The notes under the pieces are model-generated. The model ran no database searches and was not told where the DNA came from. It saw only the letters and a program-made list of their open reading frames with translations. Made by a program: the position numbers and the translations under genes. Positions 6,981 to 16,214 of a stretch of DNA of 34,806 bases are shown here, piece after piece; within the stretch, counting starts at the first letter, position 1; every line of letters begins with the position of its first letter. This stretch comes from Planctomycetota bacterium (GTDB taxonomy: Bacteria > Planctomycetota > Planctomycetia > Gemmatales > Gemmataceae), in the NCBI GenBank assembly GCA_021325115.1, contig JAJPHU010000059.1, positions 1-34,806 of the forward strand, read 5' to 3'.

Positions 6981-8534
6981 ATGAAACGCTATTTTTCGTG
7001 GTACGGCATAATCCTGCTTTGGGCGACGCCACTCTACGCTCAGCAACAGGCGGCACAGCCGAAGATCGTTCTCGACGTATGGGACGCCGTTTATCTCGAC
7101 GGCGCCAAGATGGGGCATCAGCGCACCACTGTCGAAGAGCGTCAACTCGACGGCCAAAAAATCTACCATACCACTCGCTATATGCACCTGACTCTCAAAC
7201 GCTACGATAGCGTTGTCACCCAGCGCCTGGCCCTTAGCACGGATGAGACGCCCGAAGGCAAAGTTGTCGGCGTCTCCATGACGCAGTATCTCGACCAGGA
7301 CCGCAAGATCGTGCAGAGTGGCCGCGTTGAGGGCGACAAGCTGATCGTGCGAACGCCCAGCGATCCGGATGGTCGAGCCGTGCCGTGGGACAAAGACAGT
7401 GTTCTCGGCTATTACGCCCAGGAGCGGCTGTTCCACGAGCGCAAGGTCAAGCCGGGCGATCGCTTTCGCTTCCGGGATTATCAACTGCCGCTCCTGACGG
7501 CAGTGTCGCTTCAGGTCCACGTCAAGGAACCGGAAGAGAAGGAGATGCTCGCCGCCCAAAAGGACGGCGGGGAGATGAAAGCGATAAAGATACGGAAGCG
7601 TTTGCTACGCGTGGAAGAGATTCCGGAGAAAGTCACTGTGAACCGGGCGCCGATCTCTTTGCCGCGCCTGACGGTGTGGCTGGATGAGAAGCTGCAGCCC
7701 GTGCGTCAGGAATCGAACACGCCTTTAGGCCGCATGACGCTGTATCGCACTCTGCGTCCCTTGGCCCAGAAGGAAGGCGCCGCGCCTGAGTTGATGGCTG
7801 ACTTCGGTCTCAATTCGCGCATCCGTCTGGATCGCGCTATCGCAAATCCTTTCGAGGCCCGCGAAATTGTTTACCGCATCACCGTCAAGGATGATGATGA
7901 TCCGACAACGACGTTCGCGCACGACAAGCGGCAGACGGTCGAGAATATCCACGGTAACAGGTTCGATCTGCGCGTGCGTGCGATCCGCGAACCGGCCGCG
8001 GTCGAAGCATCCGGCAAGGTTGAGGAAGAATTTCTCAAAAGTAGCTACTTCCTTGACTGTGGCAACGAGAAAGTGCGCGAACAGGCAGCCCAAATCGTCG
8101 GCGAGGAGACCGATGCGTGGCGCAAGGCACAACGCATCGAGAAGTGGGTTCATGAACATATGAAGGGGAATACCGAGGTCAATTTCGCGCCAGCCAGCCA
8201 GGTGTTGCGTGATTTGCAGGGCGATTGCCGCCAGCACGCCATGCTAACGGCGGCCCTGTGCCGCGCCGCTCACATCCCCGCGCGCACGGCAGTCGGCTTG
8301 GTGTACGACAACGATCGCAAACTCGGCCCGGGGCTGGCCTTCCACATGTGGACCGAAGTATGGATCAAAGGGCAATGGTTGATGCTTGATGCGGTGCTCG
8401 GCCACGGCCACGTCGGCGCTGCTCATCTCAAAATTGCCGACCACAGCTGGCAGGACATCCAAACATTGGCGCCGTTGTTGCCCGTCACGCGCGTCACCGG
8501 CAAGGTGCGCATCGAAGTGGTCGAGGTGAAGTAA
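6981..8534 (+). CDS. Secreted transglutaminase-like protein
   Basis: The product has 517 residues and starts at 6981 with AGGAGA four bases upstream. A signal peptide (MKRYFSWYGIILLWATPLYA, likely cut near residue 20) directs it to the envelope. The C-terminal third is a transglutaminase-like (papain-fold) core with an apparently intact Cys-His-Asp triad: C416 in GDCRQHA, H455 in FHMWTEVWI and D470 in MLDAV. Such proteins in bacteria may act as peptidases or crosslinking enzymes; the substrate is unknown. The N-terminal 350 residues are a beta-rich extension. Transglutaminase-like proteins often accompany MoxR/DUF58 genes, which occur further along this window, so a shared role is possible. 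Confidence 0.85.
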   Translation: MKRYFSWYGIILLWATPLYAQQQAAQPKIVLDVWDAVYLDGAKMGHQRTTVEERQLDGQKIYHTTRYMHLTLKRYDSVVTQRLALSTDETPEGKVVGVSMTQYLDQDRKIVQSGRVEGDKLIVRTPSDPDGRAVPWDKDSVLGYYAQERLFHERKVKPGDRFRFRDYQLPLLTAVSLQVHVKEPEEKEMLAAQKDGGEMKAIKIRKRLLRVEEIPEKVTVNRAPISLPRLTVWLDEKLQPVRQESNTPLGRMTLYRTLRPLAQKEGAAPELMADFGLNSRIRLDRAIANPFEAREIVYRITVKDDDDPTTTFAHDKRQTVENIHGNRFDLRVRAIREPAAVEASGKVEEEFLKSSYFLDCGNEKVREQAAQIVGEETDAWRKAQRIEKWVHEHMKGNTEVNFAPASQVLRDLQGDCRQHAMLTAALCRAAHIPARTAVGLVYDNDRKLGPGLAFHMWTEVWIKGQWLMLDAVLGHGHVGAAHLKIADHSWQDIQTLAPLLPVTRVTGKVRIEVVEVK

Positions 8535-8723
8535 AGGTTAGCAAAACACGAAACGAATGGAGCCGCGGACCGGGCTTGGCGCCGGAGGATTGGGAAACAG
8601 CGGGAACTCGACTATCCACTTGTCAATCTGCCGGCCCGTCCGTCAACCTGCTATAGTAATCTTTGATCTATCGCCGATTCCGTCACAAGGAGTCGATAGC
8701 CCAAAGCGAGAGCGAGGTCCGCG

Positions 8724-11700
8724 ATGTCTCTTGCCAAACGTCCAGTCCTGGATGGAACGATGCTTCGGCAACGCCTGGCCACTCTGCGACGGCGTTTGCG
8801 TTTCGTGGCGACCGTGCGCGGCAGCGGTCTGTTGCTCACGGTACTCTTGGCCACAGGCGTCGTCGCTGGAGTGCTCGATTGGCGCTGGCACCTGCCGGCC
8901 CTCGTCCGCGCTGTCGTTCTTGTCGGCACATTGGTCGGCGGCGTGATTGTTGCCTATCGCTATCTCTTTCGTCCCTTGAGCGCTCCCAGTGACGACCTCA
9001 GTCTGGCCTTGCGCGTCGAAGAAGAATATCCGTTGCTCAACGATGCCCTGGCCAGTACGGTGCAGTTTCTGGAGCGCGGGATGCAAGCGCGATCTTCCTC
9101 GGCTGTCCTGGAGCGGGAGGCGGTCCAGCGCGCCCTGCGGCGGGCTTCCGGCTGCGATTTCGGCAAGGTCGTCAACAAGCGCGGCATGGTCTGGGCCGGC
9201 GTTTCCGGCAGCGTCTTCACGGTGCTGACCGCGATGCTGATCCTGCTTTCACCCACCTTGGCCACGACGGCGTTTCTGCGCCTGGCTCATCCGTTCGGCG
9301 GCATCGAGTGGCCCAAAAAAACGCTATTGGAGATCGAAGAACCGCGCTCGCGCATCGGCCGCAATGAAGCATTCGAGGTGCGTGGCCTCGTCCGCGGCGT
9401 CATTCCGTCGCAGGCCGTCGTCTTCTTCCGTTTCGAGGGTTTTCCCAATCTCGAACATCATTGCGACATTAAAACAGATGATTCGGGCATCGGCCATCTG
9501 CACACGAGTCTGCCGGCCGGCCGCGTCGAGCGCAGCTTCCGTTTCCAGGTCAAGGCCAACGATGCGCTCAGTCCGGAGTATTTTGTCGAAGTGCTGCCGC
9601 CGCCGTCTCTGGCGGCGCTGGATGGCAAACCCTCGCCGCTGGTACAACTGGTCTATCCCGCCTACACGGGCCTGCCCTCGCCGGAAATGCTGTCGCCGGG
9701 CACGGGCAACATCGATGCCGTGGTCGGCACCGCGGTCCATCTCCGTGCCCGTACGGATCGCCCGCTCCGCCGCGCCTGGATCGAATACCAACCGGAAGAG
9801 CCGAGCGCCGTACTGGGTGATCTGCTGGCGCTGTTTAGGGGGGGGCAGCCGTGGTGGGAACCGGTGCCTGCCCAACTCGGCGACGATCGCTACACCTTCA
9901 CCATTGATTTCATGCCTACTATCAACGGCATGTACGTCCTGCATTTCGAGGATGAGACCGGCCTGCGCAACCGCCGGCTCTACGAGCTGCGCCTGCACCC
10001 CGATCCCGCACCGGCGGTTCATCTCGAGCGCCCCTCTCCTTCGCACGACATTCTCAATGTGCTGCCAACGGCGGAATTGCCGCTGGAAGTACATGTTGAC
10101 GATCCGCAATATGCCATACGTTCGGTTTATCTCGAATATCGTGCCGGACGTGAAGAACAGCCGCAGCGTTTATATCTGTACGACCCTGCGGCCGGCCCTG
10201 CACTGCTGTTGGCGCCGTGGACTGGGTCAGCTATCCTCGCCGCGCCGCCCCTGACGATGAAGCCCCAACGCCTGGATTTTCAACAAAAGTTATCCTTGAA
10301 GTCAATATATCATGCAGACGGCAGTAGCTTGAAGGAAGACGATGTTCTTTTGCTCCGCGCCTGTGCCGATGACTACGATGACGTGAACCCCAACAAAGAA
10401 CAGGGACACAGCCCAGAAATCGAGATCCGCATTATCAGCCGCAACGCCCTGGAGATCGTTCACAACCAGGAGCAGGCCAACATCCAGCAGGAATTGCTGC
10501 GGTTGCGCGAGAAGCAGCGCGAGGCGCTGCAAAAAGTCATGGAGACCGAAAACCGTCTGAAAAAAGGCGAAAAACTCAACAGCGACGATCAAGAAAAGCT
10601 ACTGCAAGCCGAGAAGATGCAGCAGGAGATCCGCGAGCGCATCGGCACCGAGAAAGAAGGGCTGCGTTCGGATGTCCAACGCATTCTCAATTCACTCAAG
10701 CAAAATGACATGGAGAAGACAGCGGCCCAGGAGCGCATGAAAGACGTGGCCCGGGAGTTGGGACGGCTGGCCGAGAACGAATTGCAGCAGATCGAGCCGC
10801 GTTTGACCAATGCTCGGCAGCTTGCCGAGTTGTTGGAAGAAAAGGCCCGCGAAGAACGCCGAGCGGCCCTTGAGGGGCGAGCAAAGGAAGCAGAGCAAGA
10901 AGCGCAAACAGCCAAGAAATCGGCCGAAGATCGGGACCGCGAAGCAGACGAGGCCGAGAAGAAGGCCAGACAGAGCGACAGCGAGGCCGATAAGATTCGC
11001 CAACGCCAAGAGGCCAAACGCCAGCGCGAAAGGGCCGAAGAGCTGCGTCGGCGGGCAAGCGAGTTGCACCAGCAAGCCGAACGCGATCGTCAAGATGCCA
11101 AGCAGGAACCGGACCCGGCCCTGCCGCGCAAAGTGCTGGCCGAGGCGCGCAAACAGCAAGAGGAAGTCGAAAAGACACTCAACGATCTGCTCACACGCCG
11201 CCTGGAGCCGTGGACCAGCTCGCATGAAATCAAGGGCGAGGCCAATCGGCTGCTCGAAGAACAGAAACGCTTGCAAAGCGAGGTGGAGAAACTGGCAAGG
11301 GAGAACATGGCCGGCAAATCGCCCGAAGAGTTGACCTCGGCCCAGAAGACAGCATTGGACAATCTCAAGGATGTGCAACAAAAATTGGAAGAACGTACTC
11401 GGCAATTGCTGGAAAAGATGGAGCGTGTCGCCGGCCAGCGCGAACAGAAGGATCCAGAGACAGCTCGTGAATTGCGCGATGCCTTCAAGGAAGCCCAGCA
11501 AGACAACATCGCCGAGAAGATGCGCGAAGCACGCGAGGACATCAGGCAGAACCGACTGAACGAGGCCCAGGGAAAACAGCAAGACAGTGTGCGCGACCTG
11601 ACGAAATTGGTCAAGAACCTGGAAGACCGCCGTGAGGCCGAACTGGATCGCTTGGCCAAAAAACTACGCGAAAAAGAAAAAGAGTTGGACGATCTGGTTA

Positions 11701-12716
11701 AGGAACAAGAAGAGCTGCGGAAAAAAGTCCAGCAAGCCGGCAAGATCGGCGATAAAACCCAGCGCGAGGAAGAGCTAAAACGCCTGGCCCGCCGACAGAA
11801 GGAGTTGCGCGAAAAAACAGAGAAAATGGTGGAGGAATTGACACGGCTGCGGGCACCGCGGGCCGGCGCGGCACTGAGCCGGGCCGGCGAGCAGATGGAT
11901 GGGGCCGGACAGCAGATGAACGGCGGACAGGAGGGCGAAAACGAACAAGAGGAGACACTCGAACGGCTGCACGAAGCTCAGCGCGAATTGCAACGCGCCC
12001 GCAAAGAAGCCGAGGACGAACTGATCCGCGAGCAGATTATCCGCCTGGCCGATCTCATTCGTCCGTTGAAGGAACGTCAGGAAGCCCTCAGCGCCGAAAC
12101 GATGCGCTTTCAGGAAAACGTCCAGCGCAGAGGCGAATGGGTACGTGCCCTCCAAGGCGACTTTCTGCACAAACGAGATGCACAGAAAGGTCTGGGAGAA
12201 GAAACTGTCGAGTTGGCAGAGAAGCGGCTGAGTAAGGCCCCCGTGTTCGCCCGAATGATGCGCCGCGCCAGTGAAGCCATGATGGCAGCGAGCGAACGCA
12301 TGGGTACGGTCGCCAAGGAGAAGGTTAATCCGAAGGAATTACCCGATGCCGAGGTCGCACGGCTGCAACAACTGGCACAGCGACGCTTGACGCAGGTGGT
12401 CGCTGCCTTGAAAGAAACCGCCGAGAAGATGGAGCAAGCCCGGGACGGTGCAGGCGACGGAACCGACGAAGGAGGCGAAGGCTCGGCCCAGGCCGGTCCG
12501 TCCAACGACGGTATTCCACCACTGGCCCAGTTCAAATTGCTCCGCGATTTGCAGAAAGACATCAATGAGCGAACCGAGACGTTCCAAAAACAGCATCCCG
12601 ACCGGAAAGAGCTTTCGGAGAAAGATCGGGCCGTGCTAGAATCAATTCGTAAGGACCAACGGGACGTGGCCGAATTGATCGAGGAGATGAACCGCCCCGC
12701 CAACGAGGACAAATGA
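8724..12716 (+). CDS. Large membrane-anchored coiled-coil protein, DUF4175-like
   Basis: The product has 1330 residues. Two transmembrane helices lie near residues 33-52 and 57-78 and a third near 153-175, so the remainder is probably held on the outer face of the inner membrane. Residues about 180-570 form a beta-rich region with YPAYTGLPSPE and a following GTAVHLRA segment; the architecture resembles DUF4175 proteins. Residues about 572-1160 are an almost unbroken Glu/Lys/Arg/Gln coiled coil. The start at 8724 has a GCGAGG upstream, and TATAGT at 8652-8657 could be a -10 element. The stop codon lies within the left arm of the inverted repeat 12707-12837. Family assignment is moderately sure; the cellular role is unknown. 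Confidence 0.75.
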   Translation: MSLAKRPVLDGTMLRQRLATLRRRLRFVATVRGSGLLLTVLLATGVVAGVLDWRWHLPALVRAVVLVGTLVGGVIVAYRYLFRPLSAPSDDLSLALRVEEEYPLLNDALASTVQFLERGMQARSSSAVLEREAVQRALRRASGCDFGKVVNKRGMVWAGVSGSVFTVLTAMLILLSPTLATTAFLRLAHPFGGIEWPKKTLLEIEEPRSRIGRNEAFEVRGLVRGVIPSQAVVFFRFEGFPNLEHHCDIKTDDSGIGHLHTSLPAGRVERSFRFQVKANDALSPEYFVEVLPPPSLAALDGKPSPLVQLVYPAYTGLPSPEMLSPGTGNIDAVVGTAVHLRARTDRPLRRAWIEYQPEEPSAVLGDLLALFRGGQPWWEPVPAQLGDDRYTFTIDFMPTINGMYVLHFEDETGLRNRRLYELRLHPDPAPAVHLERPSPSHDILNVLPTAELPLEVHVDDPQYAIRSVYLEYRAGREEQPQRLYLYDPAAGPALLLAPWTGSAILAAPPLTMKPQRLDFQQKLSLKSIYHADGSSLKEDDVLLLRACADDYDDVNPNKEQGHSPEIEIRIISRNALEIVHNQEQANIQQELLRLREKQREALQKVMETENRLKKGEKLNSDDQEKLLQAEKMQQEIRERIGTEKEGLRSDVQRILNSLKQNDMEKTAAQERMKDVARELGRLAENELQQIEPRLTNARQLAELLEEKAREERRAALEGRAKEAEQEAQTAKKSAEDRDREADEAEKKARQSDSEADKIRQRQEAKRQRERAEELRRRASELHQQAERDRQDAKQEPDPALPRKVLAEARKQQEEVEKTLNDLLTRRLEPWTSSHEIKGEANRLLEEQKRLQSEVEKLARENMAGKSPEELTSAQKTALDNLKDVQQKLEERTRQLLEKMERVAGQREQKDPETARELRDAFKEAQQDNIAEKMREAREDIRQNRLNEAQGKQQDSVRDLTKLVKNLEDRREAELDRLAKKLREKEKELDDLVKEQEELRKKVQQAGKIGDKTQREEELKRLARRQKELREKTEKMVEELTRLRAPRAGAALSRAGEQMDGAGQQMNGGQEGENEQEETLERLHEAQRELQRARKEAEDELIREQIIRLADLIRPLKERQEALSAETMRFQENVQRRGEWVRALQGDFLHKRDAQKGLGEETVELAEKRLSKAPVFARMMRRASEAMMAASERMGTVAKEKVNPKELPDAEVARLQQLAQRRLTQVVAALKETAEKMEQARDGAGDGTDEGGEGSAQAGPSNDGIPPLAQFKLLRDLQKDINERTETFQKQHPDRKELSEKDRAVLESIRKDQRDVAELIEEMNRPANEDK

Positions 12717-12837
12717 CAAGGTGAGAGGAAGAGGAGATACACCATGAAGCGGATGCCGACTAGCCGTTGGATGACGCAGTGCTTGGCTTTGGCAATCACC
12801 TTATCCCCTTGTTGCCTTGTTACCTTGTCATTTGTCC
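12707..12837. repeat. Inverted repeat, family G, spanning a stop codon and a signal-peptide coding region
   Basis: The 16-base arms at 12707-12722 and 12822-12837 (ACCTTGTCATTTGTCC on the right) are perfect complements. The left arm includes the TGA of the 1330-residue protein; the right arm, with adjoining CCTTGTT units, encodes residues of the hydrophobic N-terminus of the next protein. Between the arms are the ribosome binding site and start codon of that gene. Confidence 0.85.
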
Positions 12838-13592
12838 TGGCCGATCAGGTTCTGGCTCCGGATCCGCCTGCGAAGGAGGAGCCGCCCGTGCGCCTCAAGA
12901 AAAAGAAACCGCGCGGCGAGGAGAGGCCGATGATCGAGCCAGATAAGCCGGAGGAGAAGAAAAAGGATGAGATGAAAGAGGACAAGAAAGCCGAGCCGCG
13001 CGAGGCCGAGCCGGTGACACCGCAGGAAGAAGAAAAAGAAGTCCTCCAACGCGTCGTGCAGAACGTCCACCGCGTGGACGAACGATTGGCGAAGAACGAC
13101 CTGGGTGAAGCCACGCAGCAGACCCAGCGCGACATTTTGAAAGATCTCGAATCACTCATCAAGCGAAATGAGGAGCCGCCGCCTCCGCCCTCCGGAGACG
13201 GGCAACAGGACCAGAACAACGGTGGCGGAGGCGGCGGCGCGAAGTCGAGCAAGAAAGCCGGCGCTGGCGCGAGGTCCCGTATGCAGCAGCAGCAGCGCGG
13301 CAGCGGTAAAGCGAATAGCGAACGACGCGCCGGTAAAGACGGCAAGGGCGGCGAGCAGCCAGGCGGCAGAAACGGCACAAATGGTAACGGCGGTCGAGGC
13401 GGCGACCAAGACGACCACGCGCGCAAGAATGCTGATCTCGACAAACACGGCGTCTGGGGACACTTGCCGCAATCGCTTCGTGCTCAGATGGACGCCTACT
13501 CCAATCCTCATCCGTTCATGCCCAAGTATGATGATTTAATTAAGCGTTATTATCGTACCATCTCCGAACAGGGTCGACGCAAAGGAGAATGA
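12744..13592 (+). CDS. Secreted Lys/Glu- and Gly-rich protein with conserved C-terminal WGHLP-type motif
   Basis: The 282-residue protein starts at 12744, six bases after GAGGAGA. A hydrophobic N-terminus (LALAITLSPCCLVTLSFVLA) is a likely signal peptide; its coding DNA is part of an inverted repeat. Residues about 35-100 are Pro/Glu/Lys-rich, about 145-230 are Gly/Asn/Gln-rich and probably disordered, and the last 45 residues (VWGHLPQSLRAQMDAYSN and on, ending in YYRTISEQGRRKGE) look like a folded, conserved end. I have seen similar C-termini in planctomycete proteins beside DUF4175-like genes, but no function is known. It is 27 bases from the upstream gene and probably shares its transcript. 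Confidence 0.7.
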   Translation: MKRMPTSRWMTQCLALAITLSPCCLVTLSFVLADQVLAPDPPAKEEPPVRLKKKKPRGEERPMIEPDKPEEKKKDEMKEDKKAEPREAEPVTPQEEEKEVLQRVVQNVHRVDERLAKNDLGEATQQTQRDILKDLESLIKRNEEPPPPPSGDGQQDQNNGGGGGGAKSSKKAGAGARSRMQQQQRGSGKANSERRAGKDGKGGEQPGGRNGTNGNGGRGGDQDDHARKNADLDKHGVWGHLPQSLRAQMDAYSNPHPFMPKYDDLIKRYYRTISEQGRRKGE

Positions 13593-13600
13593 TAAAACAA

Positions 13601-13701
13601 CTAACCACACAGTCCTAGAAGACACTGAGAAAGACACACAAAAGAGATATCCAAGAGAAAACAAGGGGACAAATCAGCATTCTCGGGGACTTTGTGGTTA
13701 G
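13601..13701. repeat. Inverted repeat, family B copy 2
   Basis: Arms CTAACCACACAGTCC (13601-13615) and GGACTTTGTGGTTAG (13687-13701) are complementary with one mismatch. The interior contains ACACTGAGAAAGACACA, of the same CACAGAG style as 2579-2677 and 29430-29557. It lies between the stop of the gene at 12744-13592 and the start of the prenyltransferase-repeat gene, ending 25 bases before its start codon. Confidence 0.75.
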
Positions 13702-13726
13702 CTTTTCTTGCAAGGGGGAGAGAAGC

Positions 13727-14845
13727 ATGGGGACACGCCGTCAATTTCTCGCGCAAGGCGGGCTGGCTCTTTTGGGCACGGCCGGGACCTGTTTGGCCCT
13801 GCCCGGTGACGAGCCGGACGGTGACGACAGCCGCGAAGCTGTCCCGGACGGCTCGGCCTCCAAGGGCATGATTACCCCCAAGACGGAAGAGGCCATCGAC
13901 CGCGGATTAGCCTATTTGCAACTGCACGCCGGCCGCGACGGCAGCTTCGGCACTGGACAGTACACGGGCAACACCGCCGTTACCAGCTTGGCGGCGATGG
14001 CCTTCATGGCTCACGGTGACATGCCTAACCGCGGGCCTTATGGACGAATCATCAGCAACGCCCTTCAGTTCGTGCTCCGCCAGGAAAACCGCGACGGCCT
14101 CCATCCGGGGTTTCTGCACAATCCTAGCTTCCCCTCGCATGGCCCCATGTATGGCCACGGCTTCGCCACGCTGTTTTTGGCCGAGGCAACTGGGATGGTC
14201 CATGATAAAGAACTGCGCAGCCAGCTCGATAAAAAACTGCACGCCGCCGTCAAATTGATCCTTGACAGCCAGAACCCCGAAGGCGGTTGGCGCTACATGC
14301 CCGGCAGCCGCGAGGCCGACATCTCCGTGACCATTTGCCAGATCATGGCCCTGCGCGCCGCCCGCAACGCCGGTATCTATGTGCCGAAAAACAAGGTCGA
14401 TAAATGCGTCGAGTACGTCAAAGGCTGCCAGGACCGAAGACAAGGCTATTTCCGTTACATGAAACAAAGCGGAGGAGGCGGCGGCGCCCAAAGCTTTGCC
14501 CGTACTGCCGCTGGCGTCTGCGCCCTGTACAGCGCCGGCATCTACAAAGGCCCTGAGGTCGAAATGGGCCTGGAATTTCTGCGGCGCTCGCGGCCGATGC
14601 TTCTCGGCTTCGGCGGCCGGCCCGACATGCATTATTTCTACGGCCACTACTACGCCGTACAAGCCATGTGGACCGCGGGCGGCCGCTACTGGTCCGAGTG
14701 GTATCCCGCCATCCGTGATGAACTAATCGGCCGGCAAGCGCTGGACGGCTCATGGATAGACCAGATTTGCAGCCACTACGCCACGGCAATGGCCTGCATC
14801 ATTTTGCAAGTGCCGAATAATTATTTGCCCATCTTGCAGAAATAA
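13727..14845 (+). CDS. Prenyltransferase/squalene-oxidase repeat-containing protein
   Basis: The product has 372 residues starting at 13727 after AAGGGGGAGAG; an upstream start at 13694 would only add repeat-derived residues. The N-terminus MGTRRQFLAQGGLALLGTAG has a twin-arginine-type signal, suggesting folded export. The body is built of alpha-alpha repeats with QW-like segments such as GRDGSFG, NPEGGWRY and QALDGSWI, typical of the squalene-hopene cyclase/prenyltransferase fold. The DxDD protonation motif of true cyclases is not visible, so it is probably not a triterpene cyclase but a repeat-scaffold protein common in planctomycetes. It ends the plus-strand block that starts at 8724. Confidence 0.8.
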   Translation: MGTRRQFLAQGGLALLGTAGTCLALPGDEPDGDDSREAVPDGSASKGMITPKTEEAIDRGLAYLQLHAGRDGSFGTGQYTGNTAVTSLAAMAFMAHGDMPNRGPYGRIISNALQFVLRQENRDGLHPGFLHNPSFPSHGPMYGHGFATLFLAEATGMVHDKELRSQLDKKLHAAVKLILDSQNPEGGWRYMPGSREADISVTICQIMALRAARNAGIYVPKNKVDKCVEYVKGCQDRRQGYFRYMKQSGGGGGAQSFARTAAGVCALYSAGIYKGPEVEMGLEFLRRSRPMLLGFGGRPDMHYFYGHYYAVQAMWTAGGRYWSEWYPAIRDELIGRQALDGSWIDQICSHYATAMACIILQVPNNYLPILQK

Positions 14846-14891
14846 GCGTACCGGCCGGGAGCAGAGCCTCCATCAACGGGGAAATGGCAAC

Positions 14892-15338
14892 TCACGTTTG
14901 ATGTGCCTGACGATGATGTTCGTCGATACGATCGGAGGGGATGTGCCAGCCGCAATCATCGCAGCTGGGCGCCTTGTCATAGCAGCCATCGCAGAAGAGC
15001 GGGCCGCCCAGGAAGAATTGCTCTAACCGTGCCCGCGTCTCGCCGTCCAGTTCGCCGGGATCGAGCGGCACATGCATTTCGTGGCCGCACCCTTCACAAT
15101 TGCGAGAGCTGAAGCGCGTCAACAGCGGAGCATAATGGTCGTGGACGCCGCGCGGCACAACGCCTTTGCCGTGACACAAAGGACAGGCTACACCGAGTTG
15201 GGCCGCGATGGCCCTGCGGATAAAATCGCTCTTATTGGGTAGTTTATTCAGCAATTCGGCCAATTCGCTTTCGACTTTGAAAGCGACAACCGCAGTCTTG
15301 TGCGACTTGCGTTCCGGCTTGGCGGACTTGCGGGACAT
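14892..15338 (-). CDS. Ribbon-helix-helix protein fused to multiple zinc-binding knuckles
   Basis: The 148-residue protein starts at 15338 with GAGGAG six bases upstream. Residues about 15-48 (TAVVAFKVESELAELLNKLP, then SDFIRRAIAAQL) read as a ribbon-helix-helix DNA-binding unit of the MetJ/Arc/CopG type. After this come metal-binding pairs C52-C55 (CPLCHGKG), C81-C84 (CEGCGH), C116-C119 (CDGC) and C126-C129 (CDDCGWH), with a His-rich end (DEHHRQAH). It could be a metal- or redox-sensing regulator; that is inference. It follows the TetR gene on the same strand by 52 bases, so the two may be co-expressed. It converges with the gene ending at 14845. Confidence 0.7.
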   Translation of the reverse strand: MSRKSAKPERKSHKTAVVAFKVESELAELLNKLPNKSDFIRRAIAAQLGVACPLCHGKGVVPRGVHDHYAPLLTRFSSRNCEGCGHEMHVPLDPGELDGETRARLEQFFLGGPLFCDGCYDKAPSCDDCGWHIPSDRIDEHHRQAHQT

Positions 15339-15390
15339 GGACGGCTCCTCTGCGGACCAATCGTCTTTATCCTACGAGAGAACGGGCCGC

Positions 15391-16035
15391 TTATCTACCC
15401 TTCTTCCGTTCTGTGTCGCTGAGGATGCCATAAAAGACGACATCGAGAATATCGTCCACTTGCTTCTCAACGCAGGGACGCTCGCCGAGAAAATAATTGG
15501 TGAACATGGTGCCATAGAGTAACTTGCCCACAACGTCGGTAATGCGCTCGACGGACATGTTGCGGATGCGGCCAGCTTCGATCAGCGAGCGATACAACTC
15601 TTGCCAGCGTTTGATATTAGTCTCGCGGTGAACAAAGTAAGTCGGCTTCTTGCGGTCCTTGAATTGCGCGCGTTCTTGAATTAATAGCTCAACATATTCG
15701 GGATGCTCGGCGAAGAAACTCAAAAAGGCACGGATACCGACGCTGATGCGCTCGAACGGATCGTCGATGCCCTGAATGCGTTCATCGATACTTTGGCGCA
15801 TCAGCCGCATGACGCGGTCGGCGGCGGCCAGGAAAAGTGCGCGCTTGCTGGGAAAATAGCGATAGATGGTGCCCTTGCCGACTTGCAACTTCTCGGCCAA
15901 AAGCTGGGTGTCCGTATCACTGTAACCGTATTCCGCGAACAGCTGCATGGCCGTCTCAAGGATCTGTTCTTCGCGCTGGGCCCGTCGTTGGGCACTTAGG
16001 GAGCGTCGATGATCGCTCCTGGCGGTCTGAGTCAT
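15391..16035 (-). CDS. TetR/AcrR-family transcriptional regulator
   Basis: The product has 214 residues. The N-terminal helix-turn-helix (about 24-70: ILETAMQLFAEYGYSDTDTQ followed by LLAEKLQVGKGTIYRYFPSK) is a textbook TetR DNA-binding domain; the C-terminal ligand domain includes ELLIQERAQFKDRKKPTYF. The start at 16035 has AAGGAG eight bases upstream. Regulators of this kind repress efflux pump or lipid genes until a small ligand binds. The nearby palindrome at 16099-16112 is a probable operator, implying autoregulation. The target genes are not obvious: the genes on either side lie on the same strand, and the only pump gene is the RND tail at the window start. Confidence 0.9.
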   Translation of the reverse strand: MTQTARSDHRRSLSAQRRAQREEQILETAMQLFAEYGYSDTDTQLLAEKLQVGKGTIYRYFPSKRALFLAAADRVMRLMRQSIDERIQGIDDPFERISVGIRAFLSFFAEHPEYVELLIQERAQFKDRKKPTYFVHRETNIKRWQELYRSLIEAGRIRNMSVERITDVVGKLLYGTMFTNYFLGERPCVEKQVDDILDVVFYGILSDTERKKGR

Positions 16036-16098
16036 AACCTCCCGCTCCTTCGCTGGTCAGACGGATTGGAGTTTCCTATGTTAAGACAAAAGAATGGA

Positions 16099-16112
16099 AC
16101 TGACTGGTCAGT
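16099..16112. promoter_or_regulatory. Candidate TetR-family operator
   Basis: ACTGACTGGTCAGT is a perfect 6-2-6 palindrome located 64 bases upstream of the TetR start codon, in the position expected of an autoregulatory operator. A related half-site, TGGTCAGAC, lies nearer the gene at 16054-16062. Many TetR operators have a similar GACTGGTCAGTC core. Binding is inferred, not shown. Confidence 0.6.
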
Positions 16113-16214
16113 CCTTTATCGTTTTTAACCTCCTCCGCGTATGCTGTCAAGGCGGAAAATGGGGGTGCCCCTCTGGATATTGGCGTGCGGGGTTGCGCCA
16201 GTTGCCGAGTAGAT

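Noticed and set aside
10692..11582. A 296-codon minus-strand frame that looks like a membrane protein
   Set aside because: The hydrophobic translation is produced by reading GAG/AAG-rich coiled-coil codons backwards; the plus-strand gene is clear.
13727..14845. Squalene-hopene cyclase
   Set aside because: QW-like repeats are present, but the protein is far shorter than a cyclase (372 versus about 650 residues) and lacks a visible DxDD motif.
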